A stretch of DNA of 19,826 nt from Porticoccaceae bacterium (GTDB lineage Bacteria > Pseudomonadota > Gammaproteobacteria > Pseudomonadales > Porticoccaceae): assembly GCA_023255165.1 (NCBI GenBank), contig JALRJD010000158.1, forward strand, positions 1-19,826, read 5' to 3'. The translations under genes were made by a program, and so were the position numbers. This document shows, piece after piece, positions 7,364 through 15,263 of this stretch (within the stretch, counting starts at the first letter, position 1; every line of letters begins with the position of its first letter). Below the pieces are notes generated by a model. That model was given only the letters and a program-made list of their open reading frames with translations, had not been told where the DNA came from and made no database searches.

Positions 7364-9268
7364 GAGCAAACTACATCGCAGCCATGGCAGGCTTCCCAGT
7401 CCTCGGATTTATACGGTATCGAACGCTGGGGAAATGACTATTTCGGTCTCTCCGCGGATGGCAACGTCACCGCCAAAACCCTCAATACAGAAGTTGCGCT
7501 GCTCGATATAGTCAAGGGCATGGTCGATCGCGATCTGCAAATGCCGGTGCTGCTGAGGGTTGAAAATATTCTCGATGCCCAGATCAAACGACTCAATCAG
7601 GCCTTTGCCAATGCCATTGAACGGGTCGGCTATAGCAATTCCTATCGCGGTGTTTATCCGATCAAGGTCAACCAGCAGGCTCAGGTAGTTGAGGAGATCG
7701 CAGCATTTGGCGAGCGCTATGGTCACGGACTCGAAGTGGGCAGCAAGCCGGAGATGATCGTCGCGCTGTCGACTCTGACCAAGCCCGGCAGCCTGATTAT
7801 CTGCAACGGTTACAAAGACCAGGAATTTATTGACCTCGGTCTGCAGGCCACCCGGCTTGGCTTTGACTGTTTCTTTGTGATTGAAACCCCATCCGAACTG
7901 CCGATTATTGTCGAGCGCAGCCGTGTGCTTGGCGTGCGCCCGAATATTGGCATTCGCATCAAAATGATCTCTCAGGTCAGCGGCCACTGGAATTCAACCA
8001 GCGGCGATCGCAGCATATTTGGCCTCACTGCAACCCAGCTGGTCGAGGTGGTCGACAGTCTGCGCGAAGAGCAGATGCTCGATTGCCTGAAACTGATGCA
8101 CTGTCATCTGGGTTCGCAGATTCCCAGCCTCAGCGATATTGGCAATGGCGTGATCGAAGCCTGCCGCTACTATATCGATCTGGTGCGCGAGGGCGCTGCG
8201 CTGAGCCATATTGATTTTGGTGGCGGTTTGGCCGTGGATTACACCGGCGCTGCCAGCTGTGACAACCAGAGCCGCAACTACAGTCTCGATGATTACTGCC
8301 AGGCGCTGGTTGAAACCGTGAAGCTGACTCTGGATGCCGAGGGCATTGCTCACCCGCGGATTGTCACCGAGTCCGGCCGCGCCGTGGTCGCTTATGCCTC
8401 GGTGCTGCTGTTTAATATTCTCGATACCACCACCTTTGAATCCACCGGCCAGGTTGTTGCACAGCCGGGCGAAAACCCGTTGCTGAGTCAATTGCGCGGC
8501 GTGGTGGAGAACCTGAGCGAAGAGACCATTGAGCAGAGCTACGAAGATGTGCACCGCTACCGCAAGCAGATTCGCGATGGTTTTCAACAGGGCACAGTTG
8601 ATCTGCGCTGCCGCGCCATGGCGGAAAATATTTTTCTCGATACGCTGCACAGCATCGCCGCTCTGCTCGATAATCTGGAGCAGATCCCGCCGCTGGTCGC
8701 GGATCTCAAACTGTCGCTGGCGGATATCTATTACGGCAACTTCAGCCTGTTTCAATCACTGCCGGATATCTGGGCTATCGATCAGCTGTTTCCGATTATG
8801 CCGATTCACCGCCTCGATGAAGAGCCAACCCGGCAGGCGGTGCTGGCCGATATCACCTGTGACTGCGACGGCAAGATAGATAATTTTATTGGCAGTGCCG
8901 CGGCCTCGAAAACCCTGCCTCTGCATCCATTGGAAGTGGGTGAGGAGTATTATCTGGGGGTGTTTCTGGTTGGCGCCTATCAGGAGACGCTGGGTGATCT
9001 GCACAATTTATTTGGCGACACCAATGTGGTTAGTGTCAGGCTCAACCGCGATGGCAGTTTTGATTTTGTTAAAGAGATTCACGGCGACACCATTGCCGAT
9101 GTGCTCAGTTATGTTGAATACCAGCCGCGACAGGTGGAGTTAAACTACCGCAATACAGTTGAGCGTGCTCTGCAAGAGGGACGTATCAATGTGGCGGAGC
9201 GCCAGCAGATGATCAAGGCATTTAAGGCCAGTATGCAGGGCTACACTTATTACGAACGCGAAGACTAG
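7361..9268 (+). CDS. speA: Biosynthetic arginine decarboxylase
   Basis: This 635-aa fold-III PLP enzyme converts arginine to agmatine. With the TTG start at 7361 its length is close to other SpeA proteins (about 635-660). Motifs seen: YRGVYPIKVNQQ with the PLP lysine near residue 102, EVGSKPEM, CNGYKD, HCHLGSQI, the glycine-rich phosphate loop FGGGLAVDY, and the C-terminal active-site segment DITCDCDGKID with its cysteine. It is the first gene of a four-gene polyamine operon; the next start is 12 bases after its stop. The start is set by an AGGAG site and not by an ATG. All catalytic landmarks are present. Confidence 0.97.
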   Translation: MEQTTSQPWQASQSSDLYGIERWGNDYFGLSADGNVTAKTLNTEVALLDIVKGMVDRDLQMPVLLRVENILDAQIKRLNQAFANAIERVGYSNSYRGVYPIKVNQQAQVVEEIAAFGERYGHGLEVGSKPEMIVALSTLTKPGSLIICNGYKDQEFIDLGLQATRLGFDCFFVIETPSELPIIVERSRVLGVRPNIGIRIKMISQVSGHWNSTSGDRSIFGLTATQLVEVVDSLREEQMLDCLKLMHCHLGSQIPSLSDIGNGVIEACRYYIDLVREGAALSHIDFGGGLAVDYTGAASCDNQSRNYSLDDYCQALVETVKLTLDAEGIAHPRIVTESGRAVVAYASVLLFNILDTTTFESTGQVVAQPGENPLLSQLRGVVENLSEETIEQSYEDVHRYRKQIRDGFQQGTVDLRCRAMAENIFLDTLHSIAALLDNLEQIPPLVADLKLSLADIYYGNFSLFQSLPDIWAIDQLFPIMPIHRLDEEPTRQAVLADITCDCDGKIDNFIGSAAASKTLPLHPLEVGEEYYLGVFLVGAYQETLGDLHNLFGDTNVVSVRLNRDGSFDFVKEIHGDTIADVLSYVEYQPRQVELNYRNTVERALQEGRINVAERQQMIKAFKASMQGYTYYERED

Positions 9269-9280
9269 GGGGCGAGAGCA

Positions 9281-10489
9281 ATGGCAAAGGTATTGATTAT
9301 TGGTGCAGGCGGAGTGGGGCAGGTTGTGGTGCACAAGTGCGCGCAGTTGCCCGAGGTGTTCAGCGAGATCGTGTTGGCCAGCCGCACCGTGGCGAAATGT
9401 GAAAAAATCGCCCAGCAGGTGGAGCAGCAGTACGGGCGTAAAATCGAAACCGCCGCGGTCGATGCGGACAATGTGCCGCAGCTGGTTGATCTGATCAATC
9501 AGGTGAAGCCGTTTATGGTGATCAATGTGGCGCTGCCCTATCAGGATCTGACCATTATGGATGCCTGTCTTGAAGCCAGCGTGCACTATCTGGATACCGC
9601 CAACTACGAGCCACTGGACAGCGCCAAATTTGAATACAGCTGGCAGTGGGCCTATCAGCAGCGCTTTGCCGATGCTGGTCTGATGGCGCTGCTCGGCTGT
9701 GGTTTTGATCCTGGCGCGACCAATGTTTTTACCGCCTACATTGCCAAGCATTATTTTGATGAGATCCACTATCTGGATATTATCGATGTCAACGGCGGCG
9801 ACCACGGCTACCCCTTTGCCACCAACTTTAATCCCGAGATCAATATTCGCGAAGTAACGGCGGAGTGTCGTCACTGGGAAAATGGTGAGTTTGTCACCAC
9901 GCCAGCGATGTCTACTCATCAGAGTTTTACCTGCCCGGAAGAGGTTGGCCGCTTTAATATTTATCGTATGTATCACGAAGAGCTGGAATCACTTACCAAG
10001 CACTTCCCGACGATTAAAAAGGCCCAGTTCTGGATGAGCTTTGGCGAAAGCTATTTGAAACACCTCGAGGTGCTCGGCAATGTCGGCATGACCGGCATTG
10101 AACCGGTGGAGTTTAACGGCCAGCAGATCGTGCCGATTCAATTCCTCAAGGCGCTGCTGCCAGATCCGTCGACCCTGGGTCCACGCACCCACGGCAAAAC
10201 CTGTATCGGCTGCGTGGTGCGCGGCGTCAAGGGCGGTGAAGAAAAAACCGTCTATCTTTACAACGTGAAAGATCATCAGGACTGTTACCGCGAAGTGCAG
10301 TCGCAGGCGATTTCCTATACCACCGGTGTGCCGGCAATGATCAGCGCCAGCCTGATGATCAAGACCCAGTGGATGCAACCCGGCGTGTGGAATATTGAGC
10401 AGATGGACCCGGACCCCTTTATGGCCGCCATGAACCAATATGGGCTGCCATGGAAGGTGATTGAAGAACCCGGCTTTGATCTGATCTAG
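9281..10489 (+). CDS. Carboxynorspermidine/carboxyspermidine dehydrogenase (saccharopine dehydrogenase family)
   Basis: The 402-aa protein opens with a Rossmann motif, VLIIGAGGVGQVV (residues 4-16). It carries the family segments NVALPYQD, YLDTANYEP, CGFDPGATNVF and DVNGGDHGYPFATNFNPE. It resembles the carboxynorspermidine synthase of Vibrio and Campylobacter, which reductively condenses aspartate semialdehyde with putrescine or diaminopropane using NADPH. Here speA and speB supply putrescine and no diaminopropane-forming gene is in view. Carboxyspermidine is therefore the likelier product. It lies between speA (12-base gap) and the decarboxylase (32-base gap). Lysine-pathway saccharopine dehydrogenase is the alternative, but the nspC-type neighbour makes it unlikely. 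Confidence 0.9.
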   Translation: MAKVLIIGAGGVGQVVVHKCAQLPEVFSEIVLASRTVAKCEKIAQQVEQQYGRKIETAAVDADNVPQLVDLINQVKPFMVINVALPYQDLTIMDACLEASVHYLDTANYEPLDSAKFEYSWQWAYQQRFADAGLMALLGCGFDPGATNVFTAYIAKHYFDEIHYLDIIDVNGGDHGYPFATNFNPEINIREVTAECRHWENGEFVTTPAMSTHQSFTCPEEVGRFNIYRMYHEELESLTKHFPTIKKAQFWMSFGESYLKHLEVLGNVGMTGIEPVEFNGQQIVPIQFLKALLPDPSTLGPRTHGKTCIGCVVRGVKGGEEKTVYLYNVKDHQDCYREVQSQAISYTTGVPAMISASLMIKTQWMQPGVWNIEQMDPDPFMAAMNQYGLPWKVIEEPGFDLI

Positions 10490-10521
10490 ACTTTGACAAG
10501 GTAGATAGCAGCAAGAGAAAA

Positions 10522-11706
10522 ATGACAACATCATCCAGCATCAAGAGTAAAACCTTCCGCGGCTTTGACCCGTCGCGGGTGCCGTCACCCTGCTACGTGG
10601 TCGACGAAGTGGCCGTCGAAAACAACCTGCGTATTTTGCAGCGGGTGCAGAAAGAATCCGGCGCCAAAGTGTTGTTGGCGCTAAAAGCCTTTTCCATGTT
10701 TAGTCTGGCGCCGCTGTTTGATCGCTACCTAGACGGCGTCTGCGCCAGCGGGCTGTTTGAGGCGCGGTTGGGCTACACCGAATACGCCGGGCAGGTGCAT
10801 ACCTTTTCGGCGGCTTACAAAGAAGACGAGCTCTCCGAGATACTCTCGATTTCCGATCATGTGGTGTTTAACTCCTACAGCCAGTGGCAGCAGTTTCAGT
10901 CACTGATTCAAGAGGCCAAACATCAGCGTCCGGAGTTGCAGTTTGGGCTGCGTATCAATCCGCAGCACTCCGAGGGCACAACGCCGCTCTACGACCCCTG
11001 CGCGCCGTTTTCACGTTTGGGCATTACCCGCAATGAACTCTCCGGCCACAGCCTGCACGGTATCACCGGGCTGCACTTCCACACGCTCTGCGAACAGGAA
11101 TTTGAGCCTCTCGATCGCACGCTCAGGGTGGTTGAGGAACAGTTTGGCGATCTGTTGCATAAAATGCAGTGGGTCAATTTTGGCGGTGGCCACCATATTA
11201 CCCGGCCGGGTTATGACGTTGATGCACTGATCAAGCGCATTGTCGAATTCCAGAACAAATACTCGGTACAGGTCTATCTTGAGCCGGGCGAAGCGGTCGC
11301 TATCTGCAGCGGTGTGCTGGTCAGTGAAGTGCTCGATCTCACCTACAATGAAATCGATTTGGCCATACTCGATACCTCGGCAACCTGCCATATGCCGGAT
11401 ACTCTGGAAATGCCCTATCGCGCGGAAATATTCAGCGCTGCCGAGAAAGACCAAAAGGCCCACAACTATCGAATTGGCGGGCAGACCTGTCTGGCCGGCG
11501 ATGTCATGGGGGATTACAGCTTCGATAAACCATTGCAGATCGGTCAGCGCCTGATGTTTGACGATATGGCTCATTACACCATGGTCAAAACCACCACCTT
11601 TAATGGCATTGGTCTGCCGGCCATTGCTATCTGGAATTCAGATACTGACGAGATTACTATCGTCAAAGAATTTGGATATGACGATTTCAAAAATCGTCTC
11701 TCCTGA
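10522..11706 (+). CDS. nspC: Carboxynorspermidine/carboxyspermidine decarboxylase
   Basis: This 394-aa fold-III PLP decarboxylase begins its domain with PSPCYVVDEVAVENNL. It has the PLP lysine at K55 (LLALKAFSMF), HFHTLCEQEF-type barrel motifs (LHFHTLCEQ), the phosphate loop VNFGGGHHITRPGYD, the EPGEAVA motif, and C-terminal substrate residues around TCHMPDTLEMPYRAE and QTCLAGDVMGDY. It removes CO2 from carboxyspermidine to give spermidine (or norspermidine from the shorter analogue). An AAGAGA ribosome site precedes the ATG. It pairs with the dehydrogenase just upstream, as in the alternative spermidine pathway of Vibrio cholerae and Campylobacter. Family identity is clear. The preferred substrate is inferred from the neighbours. 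Confidence 0.95.
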   Translation: MTTSSSIKSKTFRGFDPSRVPSPCYVVDEVAVENNLRILQRVQKESGAKVLLALKAFSMFSLAPLFDRYLDGVCASGLFEARLGYTEYAGQVHTFSAAYKEDELSEILSISDHVVFNSYSQWQQFQSLIQEAKHQRPELQFGLRINPQHSEGTTPLYDPCAPFSRLGITRNELSGHSLHGITGLHFHTLCEQEFEPLDRTLRVVEEQFGDLLHKMQWVNFGGGHHITRPGYDVDALIKRIVEFQNKYSVQVYLEPGEAVAICSGVLVSEVLDLTYNEIDLAILDTSATCHMPDTLEMPYRAEIFSAAEKDQKAHNYRIGGQTCLAGDVMGDYSFDKPLQIGQRLMFDDMAHYTMVKTTTFNGIGLPAIAIWNSDTDEITIVKEFGYDDFKNRLS

Positions 11707-11745
11707 CTACAGCACAATAATAATGTCACTGATGAGGGTGAGAGC

Positions 11746-12639
11746 ATGTCAGAGTTCGATCAGTTAGCTGCGCCCGGTTATCCGGTATTTCTTGGTTCGG
11801 AATTTAAACATCCAAAGCCTGACCAGGCCTTTTTCCATATTCTGCCAATTCCTCTGGAAGAGTCAGTCTCCTACGGCGGCGGCACCGCCGAGGGTCCAGC
11901 GGCTATTCTCAAGGCGAGCTGGCAACTGGAAACCTGGGATGGCAAAAGTGATCCCAGTGCACGTGGTATTTACACTCACCCGCCAGTGGATGTCAGTGGC
12001 ACCCCTGAGCAGGCAGTGGAGCGCATCGCCGCGGCGACCGCGGAACTGGTTAAGCAGGGCGTCTTTCCGGTCGGGCTCGGCGGTGAGCACACGGTGACCT
12101 ACGGCATTATTAAAGGGCTGCTTGACGCCGGGCTGGACAACTTTGGTGTAGTGCAGATCGACGCCCATGCCGACCTGCGCGATGCCTATGAGGGCAACCC
12201 CTACAGCCATGCCTCGGTGATGAAGCGCATTGTCGATCTGGATGTGCCGGTCTTTCAGCTCGGTGTGCGGGCGTTTTGTCGGGAAGAGATGGAGAACCGC
12301 AAGGTCTATGGTGTGGAACATCTGGATGCCGATATTCTGGTGCCGAAAAATGTTCACTCAATCGACCTGCCGGACGACTTCCCAGACTATGTGTTTTTCA
12401 CGCTCGATATAGACGGCATGGATCCGACCATTTTCCCCTCCACCGGTACACCGGTGCCCGGCGGGTTGGGCTGGTATCAGACCCTGGCGCTGTTTGAATC
12501 GGTGGTTAAACAGCGCCGTGTGATCGGCATGGATATTATGGAATTTGCCCCCATAGCCGGCTTTCATGGCTATGAGTTCTCCGCCGCACTGCTGGCCTAC
12601 AAAATGATGGGCATTGTTGAACGCGAAGCGTTTCGCTAG
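11746..12639 (+). CDS. speB: Agmatinase (agmatine ureohydrolase)
   Basis: The 297-aa ureohydrolase hydrolyses agmatine to putrescine and urea. All six manganese ligands are readable: H115 (GGEHTVTYG), D139-H141-D143 (QIDAHADLRD), and D221 and D223 (TLDIDGMDP). The substrate-loop pattern around YSHASVM, together with the speA neighbour, favours agmatinase over arginase or guanidinobutyrase. It is the last gene of the operon, 39 bases after nspC, with a GAGGGTGAG ribosome region. It converges on the GH16 gene with 29 bp between stops, and no clear terminator is visible there. Confidence 0.93.
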   Translation: MSEFDQLAAPGYPVFLGSEFKHPKPDQAFFHILPIPLEESVSYGGGTAEGPAAILKASWQLETWDGKSDPSARGIYTHPPVDVSGTPEQAVERIAAATAELVKQGVFPVGLGGEHTVTYGIIKGLLDAGLDNFGVVQIDAHADLRDAYEGNPYSHASVMKRIVDLDVPVFQLGVRAFCREEMENRKVYGVEHLDADILVPKNVHSIDLPDDFPDYVFFTLDIDGMDPTIFPSTGTPVPGGLGWYQTLALFESVVKQRRVIGMDIMEFAPIAGFHGYEFSAALLAYKMMGIVEREAFR

Positions 12640-12668
12640 GCCCCTTTTTCGATTTCTGTTACCTGTCT

Positions 12669-13826
12669 TTAGTTATTAAACTCGTCCGCCCATACCGGTG
12701 CATCGTTTGCGCCGGCATTGGGGGCGTAAACCCGGACGTAATCAACTTCCATCTGATCTTCACTAAAGCTGCTGGCAATCGATGGCTCGATGGCGAAATT
12801 CATCAGCAGATACTGGTCCGCATCAAAGGGCCAGGTCGATGAATTTTTATCGTTAGGTGCGTAGGTGTAGTGCTCCACCCCGTCGACACTAAAGACCATT
12901 TTATCGGCGTCCCAGTCGAGTGAGTAAACATGAAACTGGGATGACACTGTGCCGATATACTGGCCGCCGACATTGACCGTGCCGCCAAAGCTGGAGGGAG
13001 AGTGAATGGCGCTGGAAACATAGTTCTGGTTGTTGCCCCAGTGTTCCATAATGTCGATCTCGCCACTGGCGGGCCAGCCGACTGTGCCAAAGCCCTGGGT
13101 CTGCCAATAGCCGCCATTTTCGTCAATATTTTTACCCAGCATCCAGATCGCCGGCCAGGTGCCGGCACCCTCGGGGAGTTTGGCACGCACTTCGATACGC
13201 CCGTAGGTGAAGGCATATTTTGAGTTAAGTCGTGCTGAGGTGTACTGCTTGGTGCGATTTTGATCAGTGAACGTCTCTTTCTTGGCGACAATTTTCAATG
13301 TGCCATCGCTGACATAGGAATTGTCGAGTCTATTGGTGTAATGCTGCACTTCACCGTTAAACCAGGCGTTGCCATCTGGCAGGCGGGTTTGGTGGAACCA
13401 TTTGTCTGCGTCAATTGCCTGCGGGCCGGTCGGTGTTGCGGCGACCACGGTTACTGTTCTGGTGGCTGTGGCCTGATTTCCGGCGCTATCTGTCGCGGTA
13501 TAGGTGATGGTGTAAACATCTGGCGTATTGATATCGACAGTGCCAGAGACATCCGGCGTAATTGTGCCGTCAACCGCATCCTGCGCGGTGGCGCCGGCGT
13601 CTTCATAGGCCGTGCCCTGCTCATGATCAAAGCTGAGAGAGCCATTGACAGTAATCTCGGGGGCAACCGTATCGGTTGGCGCGGGGGGAGTTGGCTGCGG
13701 AGTGGTGTTTGGTTGGGATGAACCGCCACCGCCACCACAGGCCAGCAGCCCGCCGAATGCGATAACCAATGTTGCGACAGCGAAATTGCGTGAATAGCGT
13801 TGGAACCAGTGTTTGGATATTGTCAT
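12669..13826 (-). CDS. Glycoside hydrolase family 16 lipoprotein with Ig-like domain (rearranged GH16)
   Basis: This 385-aa protein has a lipoprotein signal with lipobox LLAC (Cys30), then a Gly/Pro/Thr-rich linker. An Ig-like/DUF5011-type domain follows at about 52-128 (DTVAPEITVNG...YTATDSAGNQATATRTVTV), and a GH16 domain at about 137-367. The catalytic signature GEIDIMEHW gives nucleophile E256, D258 and acid/base E261. GH16 enzymes cut beta-1,3/1,4-glucans or galactans, so this is probably an outer-membrane laminarinase-like enzyme. The oddity is that the usual GH16 opening strand (V/L-W-x-D-E-F-N) is absent before AIDADKW. It appears instead at the very C-terminus (PVWADEFNN, 377-385) after the closing VDYVRVY strand. 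It stands alone, convergent with speB. Family is certain; substrate unknown. Confidence 0.92.
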   Translation of the reverse strand: MTISKHWFQRYSRNFAVATLVIAFGGLLACGGGGGSSQPNTTPQPTPPAPTDTVAPEITVNGSLSFDHEQGTAYEDAGATAQDAVDGTITPDVSGTVDINTPDVYTITYTATDSAGNQATATRTVTVVAATPTGPQAIDADKWFHQTRLPDGNAWFNGEVQHYTNRLDNSYVSDGTLKIVAKKETFTDQNRTKQYTSARLNSKYAFTYGRIEVRAKLPEGAGTWPAIWMLGKNIDENGGYWQTQGFGTVGWPASGEIDIMEHWGNNQNYVSSAIHSPSSFGGTVNVGGQYIGTVSSQFHVYSLDWDADKMVFSVDGVEHYTYAPNDKNSSTWPFDADQYLLMNFAIEPSIASSFSEDQMEVDYVRVYAPNAGANDAPVWADEFNN

Positions 13827-13868
13827 GGAAAACTCTTGGATTAATTATTGTTGTTGAGTACCGCTCTA

Positions 13869-13946
13869 ACCCGATATTGTCGACTCAATCGCCTGAGCAA
13901 TGCCAGTTATCTGAGATAAAGCGCCGCTCAGGCGGGATAATCGGGT
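13869..13946. repeat. Nested three-tier palindrome between the GH16 gene and trhO
   Basis: Three inverted repeats share nearly one centre. The outer is ACCCGAT (13869-13875) with ATCGGGT (13940-13946). The middle is CGCCTGAGC (13890-13898) with GCTCAGGCG (13926-13934). The inner is TTATC (13907-13911) with GATAA (13915-13919) around a TGA loop. It lies 43-120 bases upstream of the GH16 start and is not in a gene. It could be an RNA structure in the GH16 leader, an operator, or a REP-type palindromic element. No second copy was seen in the window. Confidence 0.6.
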
Positions 13947-13990
13947 ATTTATGCAAACCACAATCGAGATCAAAGCAATCCAACCTGTCG

Positions 13991-14020
13991 CTGCCACAGA
14001 CTTAAGTGATTTGCTACAAT
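13991..14020 (+). promoter_or_regulatory. Probable promoter of trhO (extended -10)
   Basis: TGCTACAAT at 14012-14020 is an extended -10 with hexamer TACAAT (5 of 6). CTGCCA (13991-13996) at 18-bp spacing matches the -35 at 4 of 6. Transcription would begin near 14027, giving a leader of about 97 nt. Confidence 0.5.
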
Positions 14021-14026
14021 GCGCGG

Positions 14027-14051
14027 CGCTGAAAATCCGCTCAGCGATTTT
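14027..14051 (+). promoter_or_regulatory. Terminator-like hairpin at the start of the trhO leader
   Basis: CGCTGA (14027-14032) pairs with TCAGCG (14041-14046) around an 8-nt loop and is followed by ATTTTT. It sits at the predicted transcription start, with no plus-strand gene upstream to terminate. It may be a 5' stabilising hairpin or an early attenuator of trhO. This is a by-eye fold only. Confidence 0.4.
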
Positions 14052-14070
14052 TCCAAAACAGCTTAGCAGC

Positions 14071-14106
14071 AAAAGTTACAACCAAAGTTACAACGAAAGT
14101 TACAAC
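14071..14106 (+). repeat. Three 12-bp tandem repeats in the trhO leader
   Basis: Three perfect-length units share AAAGTTACAAC and vary only in the first base (A, C, G). They end 17 bases before the trhO ATG. The 297-bp gap between the GH16 gene and trhO contains, in order, the nested palindrome, the trhO promoter, the hairpin and these repeats. Confidence 0.9.
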
Positions 14107-14123
14107 ATAAGTAGGCCCCCGGT

Positions 14124-15116
14124 ATGTCTAATATGTCAGAACAATATATCTCCTGCGCACTGTACAAATTTGTCTCGCTGCCGCACTTTACTGCGCTGCG
14201 TCGTCCGCTGCTGCAAACCATGACCGACAATCAGGTGTTTGGCACATTGCTGCTCGCCCGCGAGGGCATTAATGGCACCGTATCGAGCACCCGGCAGGGT
14301 ATCGATAATCTACTCGCCTGGCTGGCACAGCAGCCGGGTCTGGAAAATATTGAAACCAAAGAGTCCTTTCACAGCGAGATTCCCTTTTACCGCACCAAGG
14401 TAAAACTGAAAAAAGAAATTGTCACCATGGGCGTTGAGGGCATCGACCCGAAACGGTCTGTGGGCACCTATGTCAAGCCGGCCGAGTGGAATGCGCTGAT
14501 CAGCGATCCCGATGTGGTGCTGGTGGATACCCGCAACGATTACGAAGTCGAGATTGGCACCTTTACCAATGCGGTCAACCCGAAGACCAAAACCTTCCGC
14601 GAATTTCCGGGCTGGGCAAAAGAAAATCTCGATCCGAACAAAAATAAAAAAGTCGCCATGTTTTGCACCGGTGGCATCCGCTGTGAGAAGTCGACCGCCT
14701 ATTTGAAAGAACAGGGTTTCGAAGAGGTCTACCATCTGCAGGGCGGCATTCTCAAATACCTCGAAGAGGTGCCGGAGGATCAAACCCTGTGGCAGGGTGA
14801 ATGTTTTGTGTTTGATAATCGCGTTGCTGTGGATCATCAGCTTAAACGCGGATCCTACGACCAGTGTCACGCCTGTCGTATGCCGATCACCGAGCAGGAA
14901 AAACAGCACCAGCACTACCAGGAAGGGCTCTCCTGCCATCACTGTTTTGACAGCCTCGACGAGCAGCAGAAGCTGCGCTTTGCCGAGCGTCAAAAGCAGA
15001 TTTCACTGGCCAAGGCCCGCGGTGAAGAGCATATAGGTAATGCGGCCCAGGAAGCGACCGAGCGACGCAGAGCGGAAAAGCGCGCGGAGAAAGAAGCGGC
15101 GCGCAAGCGGTTATAG
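14124..15116 (+). CDS. trhO: tRNA uridine(34) hydroxylase (rhodanese-domain TrhO/YceA)
   Basis: This 330-aa protein has the N-terminal domain of the YceA family (FGTLLLAREGINGTVSS), a rhodanese domain with catalytic Cys near residue 181 in MFCTGGIRCEKS, and a C-terminal region with paired cysteines (CHACRMPI...CHHC). TrhO adds oxygen to U34 of certain tRNAs to make 5-hydroxyuridine, the precursor of cmo5U. The C-terminus is a charged Arg/Lys/Glu/Ala tail (ERRRAEKRAEKEAARKRL). ATG at 14124 is chosen with an AGG eight bases upstream; ATG at 14133 is also possible. The gene is transcribed alone behind an unusual leader with repeats. Confidence 0.95.
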   Translation: MSNMSEQYISCALYKFVSLPHFTALRRPLLQTMTDNQVFGTLLLAREGINGTVSSTRQGIDNLLAWLAQQPGLENIETKESFHSEIPFYRTKVKLKKEIVTMGVEGIDPKRSVGTYVKPAEWNALISDPDVVLVDTRNDYEVEIGTFTNAVNPKTKTFREFPGWAKENLDPNKNKKVAMFCTGGIRCEKSTAYLKEQGFEEVYHLQGGILKYLEEVPEDQTLWQGECFVFDNRVAVDHQLKRGSYDQCHACRMPITEQEKQHQHYQEGLSCHHCFDSLDEQQKLRFAERQKQISLAKARGEEHIGNAAQEATERRRAEKRAEKEAARKRL

Positions 15117-15136
15117 AATTACCGAATTGTTGTGTT

Positions 15137-15212
15137 ATTGCGAACCCCGAAGGGGCGACTCAATCCACAGACTGCTGCACTGTTGATTGGATTACTTCGC
15201 TGCGCTCGCAAT
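15137..15212. repeat. Palindromic dispersed repeat, copy 1
   Basis: Outer arms ATTGCGA (15137-15143) and TCGCAAT (15206-15212) enclose AATCCA (15162-15167) with TGGATT (15188-15193), and a small CCCC-GAA-GGGG hairpin (15145-15155). Its first 31 bases match 28 of 31 bases of a second copy at 17088-17118, in the same orientation. It lies in the 147-bp gap between trhO and the HD-domain gene, both of which end here. REP-like repeats of this GC-hairpin type are known from many bacterial genomes. Confidence 0.8.
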
Positions 15213-15263
15213 GGCCAAAGAGCACTCGCGATGACAGGAAAACCCTCGTGATACCTGATGGTG

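Noticed and set aside
7994..8755. A 253-codon open frame on the minus strand
   Set aside because: It is the shadow of speA on the other strand; the plus frame carries all SpeA motifs and this one shows no recognisable domain.
9140..9976. A 278-codon open frame on the minus strand
   Set aside because: It spans the speA end and the dehydrogenase start antisense; low-complexity, basic, motif-free product with no ribosome site support.
14310..14993. A 227-codon open frame on the minus strand
   Set aside because: It is antisense to trhO, whose rhodanese motifs are clear; the minus product has no family likeness.
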